Positions 35,519-44,554 of a DNA stretch of 63,966 nucleotides are shown here, one piece after another (the first letter of the stretch is position 1; each line of letters opens with the position of its first letter). The notes below the pieces were generated by a model. It was not told where the DNA came from. It did not search any database and saw only the letters and a list, made by a program, of their open reading frames with translations. This DNA comes from an uncultured Eubacteriales bacterium (GTDB lineage Bacteria; Bacillota; Clostridia; Peptostreptococcales; Anaerovoracaceae). Location: the NCBI GenBank assembly GCA_902795135.1, contig CADBJW010000007.1, positions 1-63,966 of the forward strand, read 5' to 3'. The position numbers and the translations under genes were made by a program.

Positions 35519-35836
35519 TTACGCATTTTTTATGTCTTTTCCTATCTCGCCTTTGATAGTATTTGCAAATTGCTCATCCAGAATGGCAAAAACAGTCCTG
35601 CCCTCCGCTCCCGTTGCGTGGGACATTTCCTCGGAATTGCCATATTTGATATATTCTACGCTGTGTTTGCGTATCTCTTTCATGATTTTCTTTTCGCTGT
35701 TTTCAGAAATGTCTTCTGTCAGGATCGCCAGCCTGACTTTGCCCCGGGCCATATGAAACGTGCACGTGTTCACTCCGGAGACAAGGTTTCCAGACTTCTT
35801 GGCAAACCCTAGATACGTCAGCACCTTACTCTTCAT
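35519..35836 (-). CDS. ylxQ: L7Ae-family ribosomal protein (YlxQ)
   Basis: This 105-residue protein has the L7Ae/L30e fold: LTYLGFAKKSGNLVSGVNTC, KVRLAILTEDISENSEKK and KYGNSEEMSHATG. YlxQ-type proteins bind kink-turn RNA in Bacillota. It lies in the invariant order nusA-ylxR-ylxQ-infB and overlaps ylxR by 11 bp. Confidence 0.92.
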   Translation of the reverse strand: MKSKVLTYLGFAKKSGNLVSGVNTCTFHMARGKVRLAILTEDISENSEKKIMKEIRKHSVEYIKYGNSEEMSHATGAEGRTVFAILDEQFANTIKGEIGKDIKNA

Positions 35837-36095
35837 ACTGCATCAGCTCCTCAAAGACCTTCTCCGTTTCCGTGCTATCCAGCTCTACGTGAAGGCTTCG
35901 CTGCAGTGCCTTTTTCTTTTTGGCAATCGCTGCGCATTTGCCGCTTTTGCACAGGTAAACGCCTCGTCCCGGCGCTCTCCCCGTCTCATCGACGGTGAGT
36001 TTGCCTTCGTAACAGGCAATTCTGATCAGCTCGTTCTTAGGTTTTGATTCCATGCATCCGATGCACCGGCGCATTGGAGTTTTCCTAGTTTTCAT
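35826..36095 (-). CDS. rnpM: YlxR/RnpM RNA-binding protein (DUF448)
   Basis: This 89-residue protein has the DUF448 core: MRRCIGCMESKPKNELIRI and GRAPGRGVYLCKSGKC, with paired cysteines. YlxR (RnpM) has been reported to modulate RNase P in Bacillus. The ATG at 36095 was chosen because AGAGGATGG precedes it and the family starts here; a longer frame adds 18 residues inside nusA. It overlaps nusA by 11 bp and ylxQ by 11 bp. Confidence 0.9.
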   Translation of the reverse strand: MKTRKTPMRRCIGCMESKPKNELIRIACYEGKLTVDETGRAPGRGVYLCKSGKCAAIAKKKKALQRSLHVELDSTETEKVFEELMQYEE

Positions 36096-37185
36096 TGCCA
36101 TCCTCTTCGTAATCGTCGTCTTCGTAATCTTCTTCGAGATACTCTTCATCTCCGAAGTACTGGGTATGACTCTTAATATCGATTTTCCAACCGCAAAGTC
36201 TGGCTGCCAGTCTTACGTTCTGACCTTCCTTACCGATTGCCAATGACAGCTGATAGTCCGGTACGACGACCGTTGCTGCCTTTTCATCTTCGTCGATGAT
36301 GACCTCTTCGACTTTGGCCGGGCTGAGAACGTTTTTGATCAAGATCTGCGGATCATCATCCCATGTGGTAATGTCGATTTTTTCTCCCCACAGCTCGTCC
36401 ACGATGTTCCGAACTCGGTTGCCGCCAGTTCCGACACATGCTCCAACCGGATCCACATCTTCGTCTTCTGTGTAGACTGCGATCTTTGTTCTGGAGCCAG
36501 CCTCTCTGGCAATGCTCTTGATCTCAACGACGCCGTCTTCGATTTCAGGCACTTCCAGTTCAAAGAGCCGTTCTACAAACCCAGGGTGTGTCCGGCTCAG
36601 GAAAATCTGCGGGCCTTTGGTGCTTTTGCGAACGTCCATAATATAGGCCTTGATTCTGTCGTTGACCTTATAGCGTTCCCCTGCAGCACGTTCCCCGGCT
36701 ACGAGGATTCCTTCTGTATTTCCTATATTTACAAAGATCGTGTCATTGCTGATTCTCTGTACGACACCGGTGATCAGGTCTCCCTGCCGGTTTACGTAGT
36801 TCTCAAAGATCATTCCACGTTCTGCTTCCCGGATTCTCTGTACAACGACTTGCTTTGCCGTCTGTGCAGCGATTCTGCCGAAGTTCTTAGGTGTTACCTG
36901 ATATTCTACGATATCGCCGACCTCGTATCTCGGGTCAATTTCCAGCGCTTCGTCAATGGATATTTCAGTCAAATCGTCTTCTACTTCTTCCACAACGTTT
37001 TTCTGCATGAGTACAGCCACTTCACCAGACTCTTCATTCATCTCGACGCGGACATTCGAAGCGGTTCCATAATTCTTTTTATATGCGGAAACCAAGGCTG
37101 ATTCGATGGCATCCAAAAGCATTTCCTTCGGAATCCCCTTCTCCTTTACGAGATCGTTGATTGCACTCATAAATTCACTGTTCAT
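36085..37185 (-). CDS. nusA: Transcription termination/antitermination protein NusA
   Basis: This 366-residue protein has the N-terminal RNA polymerase-binding domain (1-130), an S1 domain (about 135-200, GDLITGVVQRISNDTIFVNI) and two KH domains (about 230-345, ACVGTGGNRVRNIVDELWGEK and LAIGKEGQNVRLAARLCGW). It ends in a very acidic tail of about 20 residues (EEDYEDDDYEEDG). NusA modulates pausing, termination and antitermination. It follows rimP after 36 bp in the usual order. Confidence 0.97.
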   Translation of the reverse strand: MNSEFMSAINDLVKEKGIPKEMLLDAIESALVSAYKKNYGTASNVRVEMNEESGEVAVLMQKNVVEEVEDDLTEISIDEALEIDPRYEVGDIVEYQVTPKNFGRIAAQTAKQVVVQRIREAERGMIFENYVNRQGDLITGVVQRISNDTIFVNIGNTEGILVAGERAAGERYKVNDRIKAYIMDVRKSTKGPQIFLSRTHPGFVERLFELEVPEIEDGVVEIKSIAREAGSRTKIAVYTEDEDVDPVGACVGTGGNRVRNIVDELWGEKIDITTWDDDPQILIKNVLSPAKVEEVIIDEDEKAATVVVPDYQLSLAIGKEGQNVRLAARLCGWKIDIKSHTQYFGDEEYLEEDYEDDDYEEDGNEN

Positions 37186-37221
37186 TTTCTCAATCCTCCA
37201 TTAGTAAAAACGTATACTTTT

Positions 37222-37713
37222 TTAGATAATCACTGCCAGCCTTGCTTTTGCAATTTCACAAAGCAGCAGATTCCATTCTTTGCCTGTATGATCCAATATG
37301 GTAACCAGATAGTCATCGGGGTCTTCTGATTTCTCAAAGGCTTTCAGAACGCCCTGGATTTTCTTGGTCCCGTCTTTGCCCTTATAAAGTTTGACCTCCA
37401 CTTCTTCGCCCAAAAACCGTTCGTAGTGTTCCGGTTTCAGCAGCGGACGGTCCATTCCGGGAGAACTGACCTCCAGATAATAATTGCCTGCGAAAGGATC
37501 TGCTTCATCCAGCTTGCCGCTGAGATAACGGCTTACTTTCTCGCAGTCTTCCGTACTGACATATCCACTCCGGTCAGCCAGATCGATGTAGACGCGCAAA
37601 AACCAATCGCGACCTTCCTTCACAAATTCACAATGGTACAGCTCGTACCCGTTTTCCTCCAGAAAACCGGCAAGCGACTCTTTTGTAACGTCTATGATTG
37701 CACCTTTTGCCAT
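37222..37713 (-). CDS. rimP: Ribosome maturation factor RimP
   Basis: This 163-residue protein shows the RimP two-domain pattern: GYELYHCEFVKEGRDWFLRV, DCEKVSRYLSGKLDE, YYLEVSSPGMDRPL and the C-terminal SH3-like barrel ending EIAKARLAVII. It assists 30S subunit maturation. It heads the rimP-nusA-infB operon behind a promoter at 37789-37817 and a terminator-like leader hairpin. Confidence 0.95.
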   Translation of the reverse strand: MAKGAIIDVTKESLAGFLEENGYELYHCEFVKEGRDWFLRVYIDLADRSGYVSTEDCEKVSRYLSGKLDEADPFAGNYYLEVSSPGMDRPLLKPEHYERFLGEEVEVKLYKGKDGTKKIQGVLKAFEKSEDPDDYLVTILDHTGKEWNLLLCEIAKARLAVII

Positions 37714-37730
37714 CTTTTCCCACCTGTCTC

Positions 37731-37760
37731 ATAAAAGAAGAGTGGGCCAAAACCCACTCT
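37731..37760 (-). terminator. polC terminator lying inside the rimP-nusA leader
   Basis: On the minus strand AGAGTGGG (37753-37760) pairs perfectly with CCCACTCT (37739-37746) around TTTTGG, followed by TCTTTTAT. It is 60 bp after the polC stop. It also lies about 20 nt after the expected start of the rimP transcript, so it may attenuate that operon as well as end polC transcripts. Confidence 0.85.
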
Positions 37761-37788
37761 GCAATAACTTACTATTGAATCCTTGAAC

Positions 37789-37817
37789 ATAATAACACAG
37801 TATTTCTGCAATTGCAA
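37789..37817 (-). promoter_or_regulatory. Promoter of the rimP-nusA-infB operon
   Basis: TTGCAA (37812-37817), 17 nt, TATTAT (37789-37794) on the minus strand, immediately after the polC stop codon. It is the same type of promoter as those of rpsO and the CYTH-tig unit. Confidence 0.6.
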
Positions 37818-37819
37818 GC

Positions 37820-40800
37820 CTAGAAAAAGCTGATCTGAGCCGTTTCCGGAAGCCCTTCCAGCACTCCGTGTTCCCTTAATTCCTCCAGTACGGTCTTGTT
37901 GACTTTGCCTCGGTCACAGACATCTTCCACGGTGTCATAAGGGCGCTTCTCATAGCCGGCGGCCAAAGCTTTTGCAGCCCCCTCGCCCATGCCTTCGATG
38001 GCGTTAAACGGCAGTAGGACCTTCCCCTCATGGGTCATGAACTTCAGCGCATCGGAAAGACCAAGTCGCGCCGGATGGAACTGGTATCCCCGGGCATACA
38101 TTTCGTAGGCAACTTCCAGTACGATCAGGTCGGCCTCTTCCTTTTTGGAGGCTTCATTGCCCTTCCCGAGGATTTCATCGATCCGATCCTCTACGGCCTG
38201 CTGTCCGGCCAGTATAACTTTGGAATCGAAGTTCGATACTTTGGTTGTGAAGTAAGCTGCATAGAACTCCACCGGGTAGTAGACCTTGTAATAGGCTTCC
38301 CGCATGGACATGACAACGTAAGCCACCGCATGGGCCCGCGGGAACATATACTTGATCTTCTTACAGGAGCCGATGTACCAGTCCGGAACATCGTGCTCAC
38401 GCATGAGCGCTTCTTCGTCTTCCGTCAGGCCTTTGCCCTTTCTTACTTTTTCCATGATCTTAAAGGAATTGCTGTCCGGAAGTCCATGCTTACGGAGATA
38501 ATTCATAATGTCGTCACGGGTGGCGATGGCTTCCCGCATGGTCGTGACTCCATTGACGACCAGATCCTGCGCATTGCCTAGCCATACATCCGTACCATGG
38601 GACAGACCGGATATCCGGACCAGTTCTTCGATGGTCGTCGGCTGTATGTCATCCAGCATCTGCCGGACAAATGGTGTCCCGAACTCGTGGATCGCATAGC
38701 TTCCGTGTTTGAACCGGTAATTCGGATCTTTGATATCCAGGCCCTCTGTTCCGATGAAAAGCGTCATGACCTTTTCATCTTTCAAAGGTACCGTCAGCGG
38801 ATCGATCCCAGTCATCTCCTTTAGATGATGGATCATAGACGGAATATCGTGTCCCAGTATATCAAGCTTCAGCAGGTTTTTATCGATGGAATGGTAATCA
38901 AAATGGGTTGTAATAATATCCGATTTCACATCGTTCGCCGGATGCTGGATGGGACAGAATTCGTAGATTTCATGTCCCTTCGGAACGATAATTACGCCGC
39001 CTGGATGCTGTCCGGTCGTTCGTTTGACGCCTTCGCATCCATGACCCAGTCGCTCCACTTCGAATCGATTGGCTGTGGTTCCCTTCTCTTCAAAGTATTT
39101 CGCAACAAACCCAAAGGCCGTATTGTCTTTGATTTTTCCGATGGTGCCGGCTTTAAAAACGTTTTCCGCGCCAAAAATCTCTTCTACATATTTCTGCGCT
39201 TTTCCCTGATATTCTCCTGCGAAGTTCAGGTCAATATCGGGTTCTTTATCTCCATCAAATCCCAGGAATGTTTCAAATGGAATGGTAAATCCTTCTTTGT
39301 TGTATGGCGTTCCACACACAGGACACACTTTGTCCGGAAGGTCAACGCCGCAGTCATACTCGCCGGTTTCATCCCACTCGATGTGTTTGCAGTTCGGACA
39401 AAGGTAATGCGCCGGAAGCGGATTTACTTCCGTGATTCCGGATGCCGTCGCCGCGAAGGACGAACCGACGGAACCTCTGGAGCCAACCAGATAGCCTTCT
39501 TCCAGTGACTTTTGAACCAGCATCTCCGCAGAACGATACATGACGGCGTATCCATTTGTAATGATCGAGTTCAGTTCTTTGTCCAATCGGTCTTTGATGA
39601 CTTGCGGAATGGGATCCCCATACATATCCTTGACTCTTTTGTCGCAGATTTCCCGGAGATACTCTTCTGCACCCTCAATATGCGGCGGGAACTTTTCATC
39701 GGGAACCGGCTGGAAGGACTCGATCATATCCGCGATGCGATTGGTGTTTTCGATGACCACTTTATGAGCGGTCTCTTCGCCCAAATAAGCGAATTCATCC
39801 ATCATCTCTTCGGTGGTTCTGAAATAGAGACCTTCCCCGCTCTCCGCGTCTTTATAGCCCTGTCCGGCCATAATGATTTTGCGGTAGATGGCTTCTTCCG
39901 GGTCAAAATAATGGGCATCACAAGTAGCGCACACCGGTTTGCCGTACTTCTCGCCAAGCTCCACGATTCGCCGGTTAAAATTCCGAAGATCTTCCTCATT
40001 CTTTACAATGCCATCCCGCACCATAAAGCGGTTGTTGATAATCGGCTGTATTTCCAAATAGTCGTAGAAGTCTACGATTTTCTTAAGTGTCTCTTCATCG
40101 GCCCCGTTTCGCAGTGCCCGAAACAGTTCTCCTGCTTCACAGGCAGACCCCAGAATGAGCCCTTCTCTGTATTTCGAAAGAACGGATCGTGGCATTCTCG
40201 GCCGTTTATAAAAATAATTCAAATGAGAGAAGGATACGAGTTTGTAGAGATTCTTAAGACCCGTTGTGTTCTTTGCCAGAAGAATAATATGATTCGTCCC
40301 TCTGGCTTTGTAATCGATGGTCCCGTCCTCTGCAATGAGTCCCTCATCTGGAAGCAAGTACCCCTCACATCCATACAGGATTTTGATGTTCTTTGCCGCA
40401 TGTGACGCATCCGGGAAGGATTGTACGACCCCATGATCCGTAATGGCAATAGCCTTATGACCCCATTTTTCTGCGGTCTTGACCAGATGCTCCGTATCAT
40501 TGAGTCCGTCCATGGCGCTCATTTTCGTGTGGGCGTGCAGTTCTACACGTTTTTCCGGATAATTGTCACATCTCTGGGGGAGGTCCACTTTTTCCAGACT
40601 GTCTGCCATGACGGTCAGACATCTGTCATAGCTGTCCCACTGCGCCTGACCCTGGACTTTAATGCCGCTTCCTACGGACAAATGGGTCTGGATATCCTCC
40701 CATTTTTCTTTGACCACAAAGCATTTGACACAAATGCTGGTTTTTTTATTCGTTACATAAATGGATACGAGCTGACTGTCGTTTTTGGTGGTTCTGGAGT

Positions 40801-41290
40801 CCAGATTGAACACTTCCCCTTCAAAAGCAACCGTGCCGCTCTCTGTGGTGATTCTCTCTATGGGCGTCAGCTCCGCATTGACAGCCTTTCCCATAATCAC
40901 GTTGCCTTTGACCGGAATATATTTCCTGCCTCTGCCGCGCCGCGGCTTCCCGTTATACGGTTCCTGCGACCCGGAAAACGAGGCTGCCGGTTTTTCTTTG
41001 GACGGGGCGTTTGCAGCGCGTTCTCTTTTTCGGACTTCCATTTCGCTGGCCTTAACATCTTTGTACCGAAGGTCCATATCGACCAGGTTAATGCCGTCTA
41101 TCTTGCGGATCAGGTCGGTTTTGACTAGTTCCATCGTATCCGGAGACAATATAAGATTAAGCTCCACCTCCAGCTTGAGCGCCTTGCTCTTGCTGTCGAT
41201 GGAAGCTTTCTTTAATTCGACATTTAAGTCGTCCGCCGTAAAATGATCCAGTTTTGAAAAATCGATGTAGCTTTCTAGTATGCTCCGCAT
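37820..41290 (-). CDS. polC: DNA polymerase III PolC-type alpha subunit lacking the 3'-5' exonuclease domain
   Basis: The protein has 1156 residues. Visible parts are the N-terminal domain (1-120), an OB fold (about 150-235), the PHP domain (LHAHT 251-255, ITDHG 283-287, YGCEG 306-310, then NHIILLAKN 333-341, CDAHY 457-461), and the polymerase core with a zinc cluster (CPNC 631-634, CPVC 656-659) and catalytic PDIDLNF (684-690). In usual PolC an exonuclease domain of about 170-200 residues splits PHP just after the YGxE motif. Here only about 22 residues stand there. The replicase identity is certain; loss of built-in proofreading is a direct reading of the sequence. It lies after ispG as usual. 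Confidence 0.95.
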   Translation of the reverse strand: MRSILESYIDFSKLDHFTADDLNVELKKASIDSKSKALKLEVELNLILSPDTMELVKTDLIRKIDGINLVDMDLRYKDVKASEMEVRKRERAANAPSKEKPAASFSGSQEPYNGKPRRGRGRKYIPVKGNVIMGKAVNAELTPIERITTESGTVAFEGEVFNLDSRTTKNDSQLVSIYVTNKKTSICVKCFVVKEKWEDIQTHLSVGSGIKVQGQAQWDSYDRCLTVMADSLEKVDLPQRCDNYPEKRVELHAHTKMSAMDGLNDTEHLVKTAEKWGHKAIAITDHGVVQSFPDASHAAKNIKILYGCEGYLLPDEGLIAEDGTIDYKARGTNHIILLAKNTTGLKNLYKLVSFSHLNYFYKRPRMPRSVLSKYREGLILGSACEAGELFRALRNGADEETLKKIVDFYDYLEIQPIINNRFMVRDGIVKNEEDLRNFNRRIVELGEKYGKPVCATCDAHYFDPEEAIYRKIIMAGQGYKDAESGEGLYFRTTEEMMDEFAYLGEETAHKVVIENTNRIADMIESFQPVPDEKFPPHIEGAEEYLREICDKRVKDMYGDPIPQVIKDRLDKELNSIITNGYAVMYRSAEMLVQKSLEEGYLVGSRGSVGSSFAATASGITEVNPLPAHYLCPNCKHIEWDETGEYDCGVDLPDKVCPVCGTPYNKEGFTIPFETFLGFDGDKEPDIDLNFAGEYQGKAQKYVEEIFGAENVFKAGTIGKIKDNTAFGFVAKYFEEKGTTANRFEVERLGHGCEGVKRTTGQHPGGVIIVPKGHEIYEFCPIQHPANDVKSDIITTHFDYHSIDKNLLKLDILGHDIPSMIHHLKEMTGIDPLTVPLKDEKVMTLFIGTEGLDIKDPNYRFKHGSYAIHEFGTPFVRQMLDDIQPTTIEELVRISGLSHGTDVWLGNAQDLVVNGVTTMREAIATRDDIMNYLRKHGLPDSNSFKIMEKVRKGKGLTEDEEALMREHDVPDWYIGSCKKIKYMFPRAHAVAYVVMSMREAYYKVYYPVEFYAAYFTTKVSNFDSKVILAGQQAVEDRIDEILGKGNEASKKEEADLIVLEVAYEMYARGYQFHPARLGLSDALKFMTHEGKVLLPFNAIEGMGEGAAKALAAGYEKRPYDTVEDVCDRGKVNKTVLEELREHGVLEGLPETAQISFF

Positions 41291-41295
41291 ATTTA

Positions 41296-42351
41296 TCAGT
41301 CTTTCCCGTCTTCTTCCATGGCCTTTGCAAGCCGATATAATTCTTCTGTGATTTCGTCTTCCCTGACTTTTTTGACGACTTCTCCCTTTACGAAAATCAG
41401 TCCTTCCCCTTTACCGCAGGCGACGCCCAGATCTGCACCTTTTGCTTCTCCCGGTCCGTTAACCGCACATCCCATAACCGCGATCTTGATTGGACCCTGC
41501 AGATCCGCCACGCGTCGTTCCACGCTTTCGGCGATTCGTTCCAAATCCACTTCTGTCCTGCCGCAAGTCGGGCAGGATACGATTTCCACGTTGCTTTTTC
41601 GAAGTCCGATGGCCTCTAATAGCAATCTGGCGAAGATGACTTCTTCCACTGGATCTGCCGTAAGGGACACCCGAATGGTATCGCCAATGCCTTCCAAAAG
41701 CAACGCGCCGATGCCTGCCGCAGATTTGATTTTCCCCATGGACGGAGTTCCGGCTTCCGTCACGCCAATGTGAAGCGGCCGGTCACTGCGCTCATGGACA
41801 ATCTTATATGCCTCGTAGTTCATGGCAACATCGGAGGACTTCAGTGAAATGACGATGTCATCAAAATCGAATTCCTCCAAAAGCTGTACATTTCGTAACG
41901 CGCTCTCCGCCAATCCCTGGGCGGTAACCCTTCCGTATTGTTCCAGAATATCCCGTTCCAGCGACCCGGAATTGACGCCTACCCGAATGGGGACGTGACA
42001 GGCTTTTGCTTTCTCGACAACGGCCTGTACCTTCTCTCTGGAACCGATATTACCCGGGTTGATGCGTATTTTATCTGCCCCCGCGTCCATTGCTGCAATG
42101 GCAAGCCGGTAGTCAAAATGGATGTCCGCAACGAGTGGAATCTGTGCCTTTTGCTTGATCTTATGAAAGGCCTCCGCAGACTCCATGTCCGGCACGGTGA
42201 GACGCACGATCTCGCAGCCGGCTTCTTCCAGGCGCCGGATCTGCTCCAGACTGCCGCTAACGTCAGCGGTTTTCGTGTTGCACATGGACTGTATGCTTAC
42301 CGCAGCATCTCCTCCGATGGTGATATTTCCAACTTTAACTGATTTTTTCAT
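41296..42351 (-). CDS. ispG: 4-hydroxy-3-methylbut-2-enyl diphosphate synthase (IspG)
   Basis: This 351-residue enzyme starts MKKSVKVGNITIGGDAAVSI and contains the TIM-barrel landmark RINPGNIGSREKV and the C-terminal iron-sulfur ligands CPTCGRTE and MGCAVNGPGEA. It converts the cyclic diphosphate MEcPP to HMBPP in the MEP pathway, and works with ferredoxin or flavodoxin. The ATG at 42351 was chosen from family alignment, 4 bp after the rseP stop; a longer frame would add 13 residues inside rseP. Confidence 0.96.
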   Translation of the reverse strand: MKKSVKVGNITIGGDAAVSIQSMCNTKTADVSGSLEQIRRLEEAGCEIVRLTVPDMESAEAFHKIKQKAQIPLVADIHFDYRLAIAAMDAGADKIRINPGNIGSREKVQAVVEKAKACHVPIRVGVNSGSLERDILEQYGRVTAQGLAESALRNVQLLEEFDFDDIVISLKSSDVAMNYEAYKIVHERSDRPLHIGVTEAGTPSMGKIKSAAGIGALLLEGIGDTIRVSLTADPVEEVIFARLLLEAIGLRKSNVEIVSCPTCGRTEVDLERIAESVERRVADLQGPIKIAVMGCAVNGPGEAKGADLGVACGKGEGLIFVKGEVVKKVREDEITEELYRLAKAMEEDGKD

Positions 42352-42355
42352 AGTT

Positions 42356-43366
42356 TTAGAAAATCGGTATGATAAACCGCAATACATCATTGAATGTAAC
42401 GTAAATCATCAATGCAAACAGCAGACAAATGCCGATGAAGTGGATTTTGCCTTCTGTTTCGTCTGAAACCCGCTTGCCCGTAAAGAGCCGGATCACTAGG
42501 AACAAAAGCCTTCCCCCGTCTAACGCCGGGAATGGCAGCATGTTGATAATGGCCAGGTTCAGGCTGAGGAGCGCTGCCAGATAGATGACATACAGCATGC
42601 CTGATTTCGCCGCCTGGTTGGTGGCGTAAACGATTCCCACCGGTCCGCTTAGTTCTGAAACCGAGACGTCACCTGTGAAAAGCTGTCGCAGGGTGTCATA
42701 CATCATGACTGTCATGCGTCCTGTATTGACAAAACCTGCGCTCACAGACTGGCCAACACCTCGCTCCATGACCGGCGTAATTCCGATCATTTTTCGCTTT
42801 GCGTCCTGATCGTATTTTAACTGAGTCGTTATGACTTCTTCTTTGCCATTGCGCAGAACCGTGATTTCTGCCGTGTCTTCCTTGCTGTATCCGATTGCTT
42901 CGATCAAATCGTCCCATTCATCGATTTTAGTCCCATCGACTGCGACGATTTCATCACCGGAGCGGATACCGGCTTTCTCCGCCGGAGACCCTTCCCCGAT
43001 CTGTTCGATGGTTGTGGTAGCCTGTCCCACACAAAAGGCAATGACAATCAAAAGCACGACGCAGGTCAGCAGATTCATAAAGGATCCTGCCGCAAGCACG
43101 CAGGCTCTCTGCCAAGCCGGCTGATTGTTAAATGCCCTCGGTTCTTCGGAATCTTCGTCTTCCCCTTCCATGGCACAATATCCGCCGATTGGAAAAGCTC
43201 TGACTGCATATAAGGTCTCGCCCTTCTGCTTCTTAAAAATGGCAGGTCCCATTCCGATGGCGAACTCATTCACCTTGACCCCGCAAGCCTTTGCAACGAT
43301 AAAATGTCCCAGTTCATGAACAAATATCAGCAAACAAAAAATCAGTATTGCGTAAATAATCGTCAT
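42356..43366 (-). CDS. rseP: RIP metalloprotease RseP
   Basis: This 336-residue site-2 protease has the zinc motif HELGH (17-21) in its first membrane segment, a periplasmic-side PDZ domain (about 120-190, GSPAEKAGIRSGDEIVAVDG), and the second metal motif in NMLPFPALDGGRLL. It cleaves membrane-bound anti-sigma factors and signal peptides. Its start overlaps dxr by 4 bp. Confidence 0.96.
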   Translation of the reverse strand: MTIIYAILIFCLLIFVHELGHFIVAKACGVKVNEFAIGMGPAIFKKQKGETLYAVRAFPIGGYCAMEGEDEDSEEPRAFNNQPAWQRACVLAAGSFMNLLTCVVLLIVIAFCVGQATTTIEQIGEGSPAEKAGIRSGDEIVAVDGTKIDEWDDLIEAIGYSKEDTAEITVLRNGKEEVITTQLKYDQDAKRKMIGITPVMERGVGQSVSAGFVNTGRMTVMMYDTLRQLFTGDVSVSELSGPVGIVYATNQAAKSGMLYVIYLAALLSLNLAIINMLPFPALDGGRLLFLVIRLFTGKRVSDETEGKIHFIGICLLFALMIYVTFNDVLRFIIPIF

Positions 43367-44544
43367 ATCAGTTGTTCTCTTATCCTCTTATCTTCTTCCA
43401 ATACCTCTTCCAAAGTCAGATTGTACTTCGGAACGTGTTCCTCCATAATGCGGACCAGATTGTCCTGTATATCCACAAACCGGATCTTTCCTTTCAGGAA
43501 TTGATCGACCAGAACTTCATTGGCACCGTTCAGCACCACCGGATAGCTTCCGCCCGTGCGACAGGCTTCATAGGCCAAATCGATGGTTTTGAACACTTCC
43601 CGGTCAGCCGGGTAAAAACTCATGCCTTTTTCCAGAGCGAAGAAATCCAGACTCTTTACCGGTCCGTACTGGTCATCGCCGCACTGACCTGCCAGATCCA
43701 GACGCTGCGGATAGGCAAAGGCATAGCCGATCGGCACCCTCATATCCGGGGTTCCGATTTGTCCGATTACCGATCCATCCATAAATTCCACGGCTGAGTG
43801 CAGCACGCTCTGAGGGTGGATCACGATTTGAATCTGTTCGAGGGGTACATCAAAAAGCCACTTGGCTTCGATGACTTCCAGCCCCTTATTCATCATACTT
43901 GCCGAATCGATGGTGATTTTGCTTCCCATGGACCAGTTAGGATGTTTCAAGGCCTGTTCTAGGGTGACATTCTCAAGTTGCTGCCTCGTGTAACCCCGAA
44001 ATGGACCGCCGGAAGCGGTCAGAATGATTCGTTTCACCGGATTTCCCGCTGCGCCCTGCAGTGACTGGAAAATGGCGCTGTGTTCGCTGTCAACCGGAAG
44101 GAGCCGGACGCCTTTGCGTTTGACCGCCGACATAACCAGCTCGCCACCGGCAACCAAAGTCTCCTTATTGGCAAAGGCGATGTCCTTGCCAGCCTCGATG
44201 GCTGCCAGGGTCGGTTCCAGTCCACGCATGCCCATGAGGGAATTCAGGACCAGATCCGCCTCCGGCATGGAGGCGATGGTTTTCAGGCCTTCCACGCCAT
44301 AAAAAATTTCCGGTTTCCGAATTCCGGCAGCGCCGTCCAAAGCCTTTGCAAAAGCCTTTGCCCCTTCTGCATCGGCAAGACAAACCGCCTCCGGTGCGAA
44401 GGTTTTGACCTGCTGGAGCAAAAGGTCCAGACTGCGATTGCAGCTCAGCGCGGTCACGTGAAACCGGTCTCTATATTGTGCAATGATATTCAGAGCCTGG
44501 GTCCCAATGGAACCGGTGCTCCCTAAAATGGATATGTGTTTCAT
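43363..44544 (-). CDS. dxr: 1-deoxy-D-xylulose 5-phosphate reductoisomerase
   Basis: This 393-residue enzyme has the NADPH-binding GSTGSIGTQALNII (8-21), FANKETLVAGG, the metal- and substrate-binding TASGGPFRGY and NWSMGSKITIDSASMMNKGLE region. It commits carbon to the MEP isoprenoid pathway by making MEP from DXP. With ispG two genes downstream and uppS upstream the cluster covers isoprenoid synthesis. AGGGA precedes the ATG. Confidence 0.97.
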   Translation of the reverse strand: MKHISILGSTGSIGTQALNIIAQYRDRFHVTALSCNRSLDLLLQQVKTFAPEAVCLADAEGAKAFAKALDGAAGIRKPEIFYGVEGLKTIASMPEADLVLNSLMGMRGLEPTLAAIEAGKDIAFANKETLVAGGELVMSAVKRKGVRLLPVDSEHSAIFQSLQGAAGNPVKRIILTASGGPFRGYTRQQLENVTLEQALKHPNWSMGSKITIDSASMMNKGLEVIEAKWLFDVPLEQIQIVIHPQSVLHSAVEFMDGSVIGQIGTPDMRVPIGYAFAYPQRLDLAGQCGDDQYGPVKSLDFFALEKGMSFYPADREVFKTIDLAYEACRTGGSYPVVLNGANEVLVDQFLKGKIRFVDIQDNLVRIMEEHVPKYNLTLEEVLEEDKRIREQLI

Positions 44545-44554
44545 TCTGTAGTCC

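Noticed and set aside
38030-40405. Long plus-strand frames opposite polC
   Set aside because: They are shadows of the polC codon pattern; no ribosome sites, no homology, and polC is unambiguous.
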